This document shows, piece by piece, positions 9,851 to 17,788 of a stretch of DNA of 64,000 nucleotides (positions are counted from its first letter, which is position 1; every line of letters starts with the position of its first letter). The position numbers and the translations under genes are program-made. The stretch lies in the NCBI RefSeq assembly GCF_003096275.1, contig NZ_QENQ01000001.1:2578920-2642919 (forward strand), given 5' to 3'. The notes under the pieces were generated by a model, which had not been told where the DNA came from, ran no database searches, and saw only the letters and a program-made list of their open reading frames with translations. Source of the DNA: Sphingomonas pokkalii. GTDB lineage: Bacteria; Pseudomonadota; Alphaproteobacteria; Sphingomonadales; Sphingomonadaceae.

Positions 9851-9934
9851 CGGAGCCCCCCGTGCGCGCCGCGCTTGCAGCGCGTCCGCGGGTGGCTATG
9901 CTCGCCCGCATCATCAAACGGGGATTCCGATTTC

Positions 9935-12775
9935 ATGAAGTCGTTCCGGTTGTTCTGCGGCGCTGCAATGCTGGCGCTCACCGTTCCCGTCGTGCCCGGC
10001 ATCGCCCAGCAGGCACCTGCCACCACCGCCACGCGCCCCGCGCCGGTCTCCGAGCTGGTCGCGCAGGTCAAGCTCTCCTATGAGACGTTCACGCTCGCCA
10101 ACGGCCTGCGCGTGATCGTCCACACCGATCGCAAGGCGCCGGTGGTGGCGGTATCGGTCTGGTACGATGTCGGCTCGAAGCACGAACCGGCGGGAAAGAC
10201 CGGCTTCGCGCACCTGTTCGAACATTTGATGTTCAACGGATCGCAGAACGCACCCGGCGATTTCTTCGAACCGCTGAAGCAGGTCGGGGCCACCGATCTC
10301 AACGGCACGACGAGCTTCGATCGCACCAACTATTTCGAAACCGTGCCCAAGCCGGCGCTGGAACGCGCGCTGTTCCTGGAAAGCGATCGCATGGGCTGGC
10401 TAACCCCGGCGATTACCCAGGCCGTGCTCGACGAGCAGCGCGGCGTCGTCCAGAACGAGAAGCGTCAGGGTGACAATCAGCCCTTCGGCCTGCTGCAATA
10501 TGCGCTGTTCGAAACGCTGTTCGCCGGCAATCCCTATGGCCACACGCCGATCGGATCGATGGCCGATCTGGACAAGGCGAGCCTCGCCGATGTGAAGGGC
10601 TGGTTCCGCGATCACTACGGGCCCAACAACGCCGTGCTGGTGCTTGCCGGCGATATCGATGCGGCCGAGGCGAAGCCCCTGGTGGAGAAATATTTCGGCG
10701 GCATCCCCAAGGGACCGAAAAGCGTGCTGCCCGAGGTCAGCATCCCCAGCCTTCCCGCCGCCAAGACCGTCCTGCTGAAGGATGCGGTGCCGACGACCGT
10801 GGTGGTGCGCAGCTGGGCGATACCGGGCCTCAACGATGCGGATGCCGCGGCGCTGGACGTATTCGGCAGCGTATTGGGCGGCCTGGGCAGCTCGCGATTG
10901 GACAATGCGCTGGTGCGGAAGGAAAAGCTGGCGGTGAACGTCTCCGCCGCAACCGACTCGATGGCACAGGTGGGCATCTTCCAGATCCAGGCCATGGTAA
11001 AGCCCGGCATCGATCCGGCGCTGGTTCGCAAGCGGATCGACGAAATCCTGGCCGATCTCATCGCCAAGGGACCAACGGCAGACGAGGTCCAGCGCGTTGC
11101 CACCATCAATGTCTCGCAGACCATCTCCGGCCTGGAATCGGCACGCGCGCAGGCGTCCACCCTGGCCGAGGGGGCGCTCTATTCGAACGATCCCGGCTTC
11201 TTCCACAAGCAGCTGCAGGCAGTCGCGACGATGACGCCGGCCAAGGCGAAAGCCGCAGCCGCCAAGTGGCTGACCCGCCCTTCCCTCACCATCCAGGTCG
11301 ATCCCGGCAAACGAGAGGCCTATGTGGAAGCGCAGGCCGTCGCCGCGCCCAAGCCCGCAGCCGAGGAACCCGTTGCCAAGGGCGATCGCGGCCCCTTGCC
11401 CGATGTGGGCCCGGTCCGCGACATCCACTTTCCCAAGGTCGAGCGCACCCGGCTCGCCAATGGAATCGAGCTGATCTACGCGCAGCAGGCATCGATTCCG
11501 GTGACGCAGGTCGCGATGAGTTTCGACGCCGGCGTCACCGCCGATCCGAACGGCAAGGCGGGCACGCAGAATCTCGCACTTTCCCTGCTGAGCGAAGGCA
11601 CCACCCATCGCGACTCGATCGCCATCGCCGAAGCAAAGGAACGGCTGGGTGCCAATATCGGCTCGGGCAGTTCCGCCGACCGCACCTATCTGAGCCTGAG
11701 CGTACCGAGCGCAAATCTGGGCGGCGGCGTCGAGCTCTTTTCCGATATCGTGCGCCATCCGGCCTACGCCCCCGGCGAGATCGAGCGGCTGCGCGCAACG
11801 ACGCTCACCGGGATCCAGTTCGAATTGAGCGACCCCAACGGACTGGCGGGCCGCGCGCTGCCGGGCCTGCTCTATGGCCCGGCCAATCCCTATGCGAAGC
11901 TCGGCAACGGCGCGGGAAGCCCGTCGGCAGTGGCGAAGCTGACGCGGGACGATCTTCTTGCCTTCCACCGTGCCTGGATTCGGCCGGACAAGGCCAAGAT
12001 CTTCGTGGTCAGCAATCTTCCCCTGGCGGCGGTGAAGACCGCGCTCGACGCCGGCTTCGGCGATTGGCAGGGCGAAGGCCCGGCCGGCGCCAAGGCATTC
12101 GGCAGCGCACCCCAGCAAGCGACGCCGCGCATCGTGCTGGTCGATCGCCCGAATTCGCCGCAATCCACGATCGCGGCCGGGCAGATGACGCCGCTCGATC
12201 CGACCGGCGACCTGCTGGTGGCGATCACCGCCAACCAGGTGCTGGGCGGCGGCTTCCTTTCCCGAATCAACATGGACCTGCGCGAGACCAAGCACTGGAC
12301 CTATGGCGCGGGCGGCGGCTTCAACTGGATGGAACATGCCGTGCCCTACACCGTGAGCGCGCCGGTGCAGGCGGACAAGACTGGCGATTCCATCCGTGCC
12401 ATCCGCGAACAGGTCCGCGATTTCCTGACCACCAAGGGGGTCACCGAGGGGGAGCTGACCCGCGAGATCAACGGCGCGACCCGCGAACTCGCCGGGCGAT
12501 TCGAAACCGCCCGCGCGGTATTGAGCGCGATGCAGCAGAACGACCTGCGCCGCCGGCCGGACAATTATTACGATACGATCGCACAAAAATATCGCATGCT
12601 CACCGCAGCCCAGCTTGACGCTGCGGCACGCGGGGCACTCGACGTCGATCGCTTCGTTTGGGTGGTGGTGGGCGATGCCGCAAAGGTTCGCCCGCAGCTT
12701 GACAGCCTCGGCCTCCCTGTCGAGGTGGTGACGGCGACCTCGCTGGCGGAGACGTCTCCGCCGGCCGGCAAGTGA
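9935..12775 (+). CDS. M16 family zinc peptidase, double-domain
   Basis: A 946-residue secreted insulinase-type peptidase. A signal peptide (about residues 1-25, ending GIAQQ) precedes two tandem M16 units (roughly 45-500 and 525-930). The first unit has the inverted zinc motif HLFEH (H93, E96, H97) and a downstream Glu near residue 170. The second unit has no HxxEH and is the inactive half, as in other two-domain M16 proteins. It probably degrades peptides in the periplasm or outer membrane. The start ATG at 9935 gives the signal peptide. A small conserved gene follows after 14 bases. Confidence 0.88.
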   Translation: MKSFRLFCGAAMLALTVPVVPGIAQQAPATTATRPAPVSELVAQVKLSYETFTLANGLRVIVHTDRKAPVVAVSVWYDVGSKHEPAGKTGFAHLFEHLMFNGSQNAPGDFFEPLKQVGATDLNGTTSFDRTNYFETVPKPALERALFLESDRMGWLTPAITQAVLDEQRGVVQNEKRQGDNQPFGLLQYALFETLFAGNPYGHTPIGSMADLDKASLADVKGWFRDHYGPNNAVLVLAGDIDAAEAKPLVEKYFGGIPKGPKSVLPEVSIPSLPAAKTVLLKDAVPTTVVVRSWAIPGLNDADAAALDVFGSVLGGLGSSRLDNALVRKEKLAVNVSAATDSMAQVGIFQIQAMVKPGIDPALVRKRIDEILADLIAKGPTADEVQRVATINVSQTISGLESARAQASTLAEGALYSNDPGFFHKQLQAVATMTPAKAKAAAAKWLTRPSLTIQVDPGKREAYVEAQAVAAPKPAAEEPVAKGDRGPLPDVGPVRDIHFPKVERTRLANGIELIYAQQASIPVTQVAMSFDAGVTADPNGKAGTQNLALSLLSEGTTHRDSIAIAEAKERLGANIGSGSSADRTYLSLSVPSANLGGGVELFSDIVRHPAYAPGEIERLRATTLTGIQFELSDPNGLAGRALPGLLYGPANPYAKLGNGAGSPSAVAKLTRDDLLAFHRAWIRPDKAKIFVVSNLPLAAVKTALDAGFGDWQGEGPAGAKAFGSAPQQATPRIVLVDRPNSPQSTIAAGQMTPLDPTGDLLVAITANQVLGGGFLSRINMDLRETKHWTYGAGGGFNWMEHAVPYTVSAPVQADKTGDSIRAIREQVRDFLTTKGVTEGELTREINGATRELAGRFETARAVLSAMQQNDLRRRPDNYYDTIAQKYRMLTAAQLDAAARGALDVDRFVWVVVGDAAKVRPQLDSLGLPVEVVTATSLAETSPPAGK

Positions 12776-12789
12776 GCAGGAGAGAGCGA

Positions 12790-13089
12790 ATGGCGAATGT
12801 GGATGGCAACTGGAACACCGTGACCCAGTCGCCGCTGGGCGATCAGCAGGCGGTGCTTGCGGTCACCAGCAATGGCGACAGCTTCACCGGCAGTTTCAAT
12901 GGCGCAATGGGCCAGGCGGAGATCACCGACGGCAAGGTGCGCGGGGATACGCTCAGCTGGTCGCTCAACATTTCGGTGCCGATGCCGATGACCCTGACCT
13001 GCGAAGCCACCGTCAATGGCGACACCCTCACCGGCACCGTCACCGCCGGGGCATTTGGCAGCTTCCCGATCACCGGCACCCGCGCCTGA
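12790..13089 (+). CDS. Conserved hypothetical small beta-rich protein
   Basis: A 99-residue soluble protein made almost wholly of short beta-strand-like stretches (DGNWNTVTQSPLG, SFTGSFNG, GDTLTGTVTAG). The pattern resembles lipocalin-like or beta-barrel small proteins that bind ligands, but I do not recognise a named family. It has no signal peptide. AGGAGAG lies just before the ATG at 12790. It follows the M16 peptidase gene closely and is probably co-transcribed with it. Confidence 0.7.
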   Translation: MANVDGNWNTVTQSPLGDQQAVLAVTSNGDSFTGSFNGAMGQAEITDGKVRGDTLSWSLNISVPMPMTLTCEATVNGDTLTGTVTAGAFGSFPITGTRA

Positions 13090-13098
13090 TCGGCCGCA

Positions 13099-13125
13099 GG
13101 CCCTTCCCCACACCGGGGAGGGGCC
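13099..13125. terminator. Hairpin between convergent genes
   Basis: An 11-bp inverted repeat (GGCCCTTCCCC / GGGGAGGGGCC, one G-U pair) with a 5-base loop separates the plus-strand small gene from the convergent minus-strand oxygenase gene. No T-run follows on either strand, so its efficiency as a terminator is unclear. Confidence 0.45.
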
Positions 13126-13178
13126 GGGCGTTCAGGCGCCATTGTGCCCGGCTTGGTCCTTGCGCTGTCGACCGCAGG

Positions 13179-13835
13179 TCACGCGCCTTCCAACTGGAAG
13201 TTCACCGGCCGCGTCATCGATGCCTGCCCGTCAAAGGCATGGTCCGCATAGACGCCGCCCCGGCGTACCCAGTGGCAGAAAAGATGCGCCGACCAGGCAT
13301 TGGGATTGGGCGTGATGCGCCCATGCCGCCGATTCACCCCCTGGTAGAGAACACCATCGCCCGGCTCCATCGCGATCGCCTGGTAGGGCTGATCGCCAAA
13401 CCCCTCCTCGACCAGCGCGGACGGTTCCGACGCCACACCCGCCAGTTCCAGCGGCCAGGGGACACCATCGCTATAATCCAGCGTTAACGACAGGCTGACT
13501 TCGCACGCATAGCGATCACTATGAACGCGACAGACATCCCCTTCGCGATAAATACGAAAATAGCTGTAGCTGGGCAGCAGATCCATCCCCAGCGCGGTGG
13601 CGATGCTGGGCGTCAGGCCCCAGAGGAAGCTGAGCAACGGGGGATAATGGAATCCGTATATTTCCACCGCCTCCCGCTGCAGGAGGTTGGGATGTCGCAT
13701 CAGCCGCCGAACGGCGCCCTGCGACAACATGTCAGCCTGCAACTGCTGCAGCAGCGCGTTACACGTCTCAGGCGCGCATAGCCGCCGCACGAGCGCATAC
13801 CCGTCGCGCGCATAGTCGCCCTGCAGTTGCATCAT
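13179..13835 (-). CDS. 2OG-Fe(II) oxygenase-like protein
   Basis: A 218-residue protein whose central part reads like a prolyl-4-hydroxylase-type double-stranded beta helix: FRIYREGD followed by HSDRYACEVSLSLTL, giving an HxD iron-binding pair, and a more distal His in RRHGRI with nearby Arg for 2-oxoglutarate. It may hydroxylate a protein or small molecule. The start overlaps the lepB stop (ATGA at 13832-13835), so it is translated with signal peptidase. That coupling is unusual and suggests a substrate among exported proteins, which is only an inference. Confidence 0.65.
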   Translation of the reverse strand: MMQLQGDYARDGYALVRRLCAPETCNALLQQLQADMLSQGAVRRLMRHPNLLQREAVEIYGFHYPPLLSFLWGLTPSIATALGMDLLPSYSYFRIYREGDVCRVHSDRYACEVSLSLTLDYSDGVPWPLELAGVASEPSALVEEGFGDQPYQAIAMEPGDGVLYQGVNRRHGRITPNPNAWSAHLFCHWVRRGGVYADHAFDGQASMTRPVNFQLEGA

Positions 13836-14695
13836 TGCGCCGGCCGTAGGGTCGTGCCGGTCCGAGCCCAGCGGATCGACGTGATATAGCTAAGCGGATT
13901 GAGCCATGCTCCCTCCCCGTCATAGCTGAGCGTCACGAATTCGGCACGCCCGGCGATGGTCTGCAATGGCACCGGGCCGCCCAATCCCTTGTGCGCCGAT
14001 GCAAAGCGGCTGTCGGCCGACTGGTCACGATTGTCGCCCATCAGGAAAACATGGCCTGCAGGTATCGTGATCGGGCCATAGCTATCCCCAGGGCTGACAT
14101 AACCGTTCGGCAGGATCGTATCCCCCAAATCGATCACATCATAGCTGACGCCGCCCGGAAGCGTTTCGCGGTACAGCGGCGGCTGGCAATAAAGCTTGCC
14201 GTCCGGCCCTCTCCGGCGAAAGGCGGCAATCGGTCCTTCGTCGCAGGGCAATGCGGCATCAACCGGGATCATCGCCCGCCCCCTGGCCGTGCGTGGCACG
14301 GCCTTGCCGTTCAGGATCAGCCGCCCATGGCGCACTTCCAGTGTATCGCCCGGCAGGCCGATCACGCGCTTGATCAGGTCCTCCCCGTCGCCGCGGCGCA
14401 CGACAATCACGATATCACCGCGCGCCGGAGTGCCGCCGAACAGGCGTAGCGCGGCGATATCCTTGCCATGGATCATCAGCGATGCCTGCGAGAAGCCGTA
14501 CGGGAATTTGCTCGCCACCAGCCGATCGCCGGTGCGCAGCGTCGGCATCATCGACCCCGACGGAATATAATAAGGCCGCGCCACCGCGCTCTGGAACAGG
14601 AAGAAAACGCCAAACGTCACGGCCCAGCCGCCGACGGTGCGCTTCCATCCTGGCTTGGCGGCGGCCATCGGCTCAGGCGACTTCGTGGCTGCCAT
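13832..14695 (-). CDS. lepB: Signal peptidase I
   Basis: A 287-residue S26A leader peptidase. A single N-terminal membrane segment (about residues 22-38) is followed by the catalytic serine in IPSGSMMPT (S48), the catalytic lysine in LIKRVIGLPGD (K109) and the conserved box GDNRDQSADSR near residue 224. It cleaves Sec/Tat signal peptides on the outer face of the inner membrane. It overlaps the GntR gene by 23 bases if started at 14695; an alternative ATG at 14668 would remove the overlap. The gene is not in the usual lepB-rnc setting, so it may be a second copy. Confidence 0.9.
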   Translation of the reverse strand: MAATKSPEPMAAAKPGWKRTVGGWAVTFGVFFLFQSAVARPYYIPSGSMMPTLRTGDRLVASKFPYGFSQASLMIHGKDIAALRLFGGTPARGDIVIVVRRGDGEDLIKRVIGLPGDTLEVRHGRLILNGKAVPRTARGRAMIPVDAALPCDEGPIAAFRRRGPDGKLYCQPPLYRETLPGGVSYDVIDLGDTILPNGYVSPGDSYGPITIPAGHVFLMGDNRDQSADSRFASAHKGLGGPVPLQTIAGRAEFVTLSYDGEGAWLNPLSYITSIRWARTGTTLRPAQ

Positions 14696-15035
14696 CCAGC
14701 AGTTCGCGAACGTCCAGCCCGAGCAGCGCGATGTGATCCTTAACCCTTGGCCAGTGGCCGGTCAGGAAACGTTCGCGCTCGGCAAGCCGCAGCCGCTCCA
14801 CGGCACCGGGCAGCACGAACATGCCCACGCCGCGGCGTACCTCGACATAGCCGTCGTCCTGGAAACTCTGATAGGCTTTGGCGACCGTCAGCGGATTGGC
14901 GCCATGTTCGGCCGCCAGCGCCCGAACCGAGGGAAGCTGATCCCCCGCACGGAACTGTCCGCGCAGGATCGCGGCGGCAATCGTCGCCCGCAACTTCAGG
15001 TATACCGGGCTGTCTTCGTGCTCCAGGGCTGTCAT
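14673..15035 (-). CDS. GntR family regulator, YtrA type
   Basis: A 120-residue protein with an N-terminal winged helix-turn-helix (PVYLKLRATIAAAI ... LPSVRALAAEHG ... NPLTVAKAYQ) and only a short C-terminal tail. This is the layout of YtrA-type GntR regulators, which lack a large ligand domain. The ATG at 15035 gives the typical length; longer in-frame extensions upstream do not look like protein. It is the first gene of a unit with lepB and a 2OG oxygenase-like gene and probably regulates that unit. Confidence 0.85.
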   Translation of the reverse strand: MTALEHEDSPVYLKLRATIAAAILRGQFRAGDQLPSVRALAAEHGANPLTVAKAYQSFQDDGYVEVRRGVGMFVLPGAVERLRLAERERFLTGHWPRVKDHIALLGLDVRELLDGSHEVA

Positions 15036-15072
15036 GCTGGCATAATACAGCAGATACCCTGGGAGTCCATAG

Positions 15073-15654
15073 TCAGGGATTCCACCGATGGAGGATCTGG
15101 GACAGTTCACCGCGCGGTCGTTCCTCCAGCGGGCGGGATGGCGTGCCCAGAAACACGAAGCCGGCAATGCGCTGCCCCGCCTGGCCGAACAGATCGCGCA
15201 CCGCATCCGAATAGGCCGGCCAGCCGGTCAACCAACCTCCGGCAAAGCCCATCGCATGGGCGGCATGGAGCAGGTTCATGCAGGCCGCACCGGCAGACAG
15301 TTCCTGCTCCCACACCGAGATCTTGTGCGGCTGCACCGGCGCCGAAAGCACCACCACCAGCGCGGGCGCCTGGGTGGCGAACTGGGCGGCGGCTTCCTCG
15401 TCGCGCGCGGTCGCATCCGGGTTCTCGGCGCGCAGGATTTCCACCAGCTTCTGCGCCAGCACCGGGCGCGCTTCGGTGGGCACGATCACGAAACGCCAGG
15501 GGGAAAGCTTGCCATGGTCGGGCGTGCGCGCAGCGATCGCCACAATCTGGTCGAGCTGATCCGGGCTTGGCCCCGGTGCAGCCAGATCGCGCGGCTTGCC
15601 GGAACGGCGGGTCTGGAGCAGCGAAAGCGGCGTCGTACGGTCGTTGAAGGTCAT
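15073..15654 (-). CDS. Nitroreductase family protein
   Basis: A 193-residue FMN-dependent nitroreductase, similar in size and motifs to YdjA-type enzymes. RRSGKPRDLAAPG near the N-terminus supplies FMN phosphate contacts, and PDHGKLSPWRF is the typical conserved region. AGAACMNLLHAAHAMGFAGGW is the helix lining the flavin site. Such proteins reduce nitro or quinone-like compounds with NAD(P)H; the physiological substrate is unknown. Its stop is 37 bases from the GntR start on the same strand. Confidence 0.85.
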   Translation of the reverse strand: MTFNDRTTPLSLLQTRRSGKPRDLAAPGPSPDQLDQIVAIAARTPDHGKLSPWRFVIVPTEARPVLAQKLVEILRAENPDATARDEEAAAQFATQAPALVVVLSAPVQPHKISVWEQELSAGAACMNLLHAAHAMGFAGGWLTGWPAYSDAVRDLFGQAGQRIAGFVFLGTPSRPLEERPRGELSQILHRWNP

Positions 15655-15778
15655 GGCGGATCCCTACCAACTGGTCTCCGCTGCAACAACCGCTCTTCAC
15701 AGCGGCGCAGGGATCGTTAGTCTGCCCCGCTTTCGCGGGCACTGCCCCGCATTTGCAATGTAAGGAAGCATCGGCCGC

Positions 15779-17374
15779 ATGGCGACAACTGCGACCGGCG
15801 GGGGCGTACCCGCTACGGCAAAAACATTTCTTGGGCACCCGCGCGGCCTGTTCATGCTGTTTTTCGCCGAGATGTGGGAGCGCTTCTCCTACTATGGGAT
15901 GCGGGCGATCCTGGTCTTCTACCTGACGAAGCATTTCCTGTTTGCCGAAAATCCCGCCTATGCGGTGTACGGCGCCTATACGTCGATGGTGTATATCACG
16001 CCCGTTCTGGGCGGCTATCTGGCGGATAAGTATCTCGGCGCGCGCAAGGCAGTACTGGCCGGCGGCGTGTTCATCGCGACCGGCCACCTCCTGATCGCGC
16101 TGGTCGAAGGGCCGCCCGGCGAGCAGGCCGGCTATCTTCAGGGCTTCTATGCCGGCCTGGCCTGCATCATCGTCGGCACCGGCTTCCTGAAGGCGAACAT
16201 CTCGGTGCTGGTCGGCCAGCTCTATCGCCGCGACGATGCCCGGCGGGACGGCGCCTTCTCGATCTTCTACATGGGGATCAACCTGGGCGCGTTCACCGGG
16301 CCGCTGCTGGTCGGCTATCTCGGCGAGCGGGTCGGCTGGTCCTGGGGCTTCGGCGCAGCGGGCATCGGAATGCTGCTCGGCCTGGTTGTGTTCGTGCTGT
16401 TCCGCGGCGATCTGCACGATGCCGGCGCGCCGGCGGATCGTGCCCTGCTCACCGCCCGCACCCCGCTGGGCGTGTCGCGCGAATGGCTGATCTACCTCGG
16501 CTCGATCGCGGCGGTGGGCATTTCGTGGCTGCTGATCCGCGACGAAAGCGTGGTCGGCACGCTCCTGCTCGCCACCTTCGGCATCACCTTCCTGTACATC
16601 TTCTATCGCGCGCTGTTCACCCTGCCGAAGGTGGAGCGGATGCGCATCTTCGGCGCGCTGTACCTGATCGCGCTCTGCCCGCTGTTCTGGGCGCTGTTCG
16701 AACAGGCCGGCTCGTCGCTCAACGTGTTCACCGACCAGCGGGTCGACCGGCACCTGTTCGGCTGGGAAATGCCGGCATCCTGGTTCCAGTCGGTCAACAG
16801 CTTCTGGATCATCACGCTCGCGCCGCTATTCGGCATCCTGTGGGTGCAGCTGGGCAAGCGCGGGCTGGAGCCGAGCGCGCCGCTGAAATTCGCGCTCGGC
16901 CTGATTCAGGTTGGCCTGGGCTTCGTCGTGCTGGTGCTGGGGGCCGGACAGAACGGCACGATGACGCCGATGCTGTTCGTGATCCTGCTCTATTTGCTGC
17001 ACTCGACGGCGGAACTGTGCTTCTCGCCGGTCGGCCTGTCGAGCATGACGCGGCTGTCAACCGGCTCGATGGTGGGGCTGATGATGGGGACGTGGTTCCT
17101 GTCCACCGCCGCGGGCAACTTCCTGGCAGCCAAGATCGCACAGGCGACCGGCGGCGAAGGCGCCGGTCCCGAACGCGTGCTCAACGTCTATTGGTCGATC
17201 GGCTGGTACATCATCGTCATCGGCGTGATCGCGATGCCGATCAGCTGGTGGATCACCAGGCTGATGCATCTCGATACCATCGGCAAGGACGATGCCGGCC
17301 ATGCGCTGGCTGGCGAAACGACGCTCGCAGAACCCGCCGCGCCCGGCACCCGCACCCGGAACGAGCGCAGCTAG
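15779..17374 (+). CDS. POT family peptide:H+ symporter
   Basis: A 531-residue MFS transporter of the proton-dependent oligopeptide family, expected to import di- and tripeptides. The family motif EMWERFSYYGMRAIL is at about residues 31-45 and the PTR2 signature FSIFYMGINLGAF at about 160-172. About 12-14 hydrophobic membrane segments can be picked out. The gene is a single unit followed by two hairpins. Nearby secreted peptidases (M13, M16) could supply its substrates. Confidence 0.9.
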   Translation: MATTATGGGVPATAKTFLGHPRGLFMLFFAEMWERFSYYGMRAILVFYLTKHFLFAENPAYAVYGAYTSMVYITPVLGGYLADKYLGARKAVLAGGVFIATGHLLIALVEGPPGEQAGYLQGFYAGLACIIVGTGFLKANISVLVGQLYRRDDARRDGAFSIFYMGINLGAFTGPLLVGYLGERVGWSWGFGAAGIGMLLGLVVFVLFRGDLHDAGAPADRALLTARTPLGVSREWLIYLGSIAAVGISWLLIRDESVVGTLLLATFGITFLYIFYRALFTLPKVERMRIFGALYLIALCPLFWALFEQAGSSLNVFTDQRVDRHLFGWEMPASWFQSVNSFWIITLAPLFGILWVQLGKRGLEPSAPLKFALGLIQVGLGFVVLVLGAGQNGTMTPMLFVILLYLLHSTAELCFSPVGLSSMTRLSTGSMVGLMMGTWFLSTAAGNFLAAKIAQATGGEGAGPERVLNVYWSIGWYIIVIGVIAMPISWWITRLMHLDTIGKDDAGHALAGETTLAEPAAPGTRTRNERS

Positions 17375-17383
17375 AAGAGGGAC

Positions 17384-17421
17384 GGGGCGCCGCAGCAGGA
17401 TGGGAGGGTGTGCGGCGCCCC
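17384..17421 (+). terminator. Terminator-like hairpin after the peptide transporter
   Basis: An 11-bp perfect inverted repeat (GGGGCGCCGCA / TGCGGCGCCCC) with a 16-base loop starts 10 bases after the transporter stop. A second 8-bp hairpin (GTCCGCCC / GGGCGGAC) follows at 17426-17453. Neither has a strong T-run. Confidence 0.5.
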
Positions 17422-17461
17422 TTACGTCCGCCCGAGGGGGTGGAAGGGCGGACGATCCGGT

Positions 17462-17596
17462 TCAGGCCGCCAGCGGCAGCGGCACCATGTCCTGCTCATT
17501 GGCGGCAACCGCGGCCCCACGCGTATCGATCTCTTCGCGCACGGCTTCGCCGGCGAGACGACGATGGGCGAAATAGAGAGCAATAAGGGAGAACAT
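17462..17596 (-). CDS. Possible small protein
   Basis: A 44-residue reading frame starting MFSLIALYFAHRRLAGEA and ending in a short hydrophobic tail. GAGG lies 6 bases before the ATG at 17596. Upstream ATGs in the same frame have poorer context. The short N-terminal hydrophobic segment could anchor it in the membrane. I recognise no family. It lies alone between the peptide transporter and the M13 peptidase terminator, so expression is uncertain. Confidence 0.4.
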   Translation of the reverse strand: MFSLIALYFAHRRLAGEAVREEIDTRGAAVAANEQDMVPLPLAA

Positions 17597-17740
17597 CGCG
17601 GACCTCGGAAATGGCTTCATGCTGCAATGCAGCGTGGCGGCGCATCTGGTTTCCCAACGGTGATTCCGCAACTGCAAAGCCAAACCCGACTGATTGCATT
17701 TCCTGCAACCGCCTTCCTTTCCCTTCTCCTTAACGCAAAA

Positions 17741-17764
17741 CGGCCCGGCGTTCCCGCCGGGCCG
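17741..17764 (-). terminator. Rho-independent terminator of the M13 peptidase gene
   Basis: A 10-bp perfect GC-rich stem (CGGCCCGGCG / CGCCGGGCCG) with a 4-base loop, followed on the minus strand by TTTTGCG. It starts 25 bases beyond the M13 peptidase stop codon. Confidence 0.8.
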
Positions 17765-17788
17765 CTTCCGTAGAAATACGGGATGCGC

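Noticed and set aside
10400..12586. Long minus-strand open frame opposite the M16 peptidase gene
   Set aside because: Antisense of a well-supported coding gene, with low-complexity Arg/Gly/His composition and no motif.
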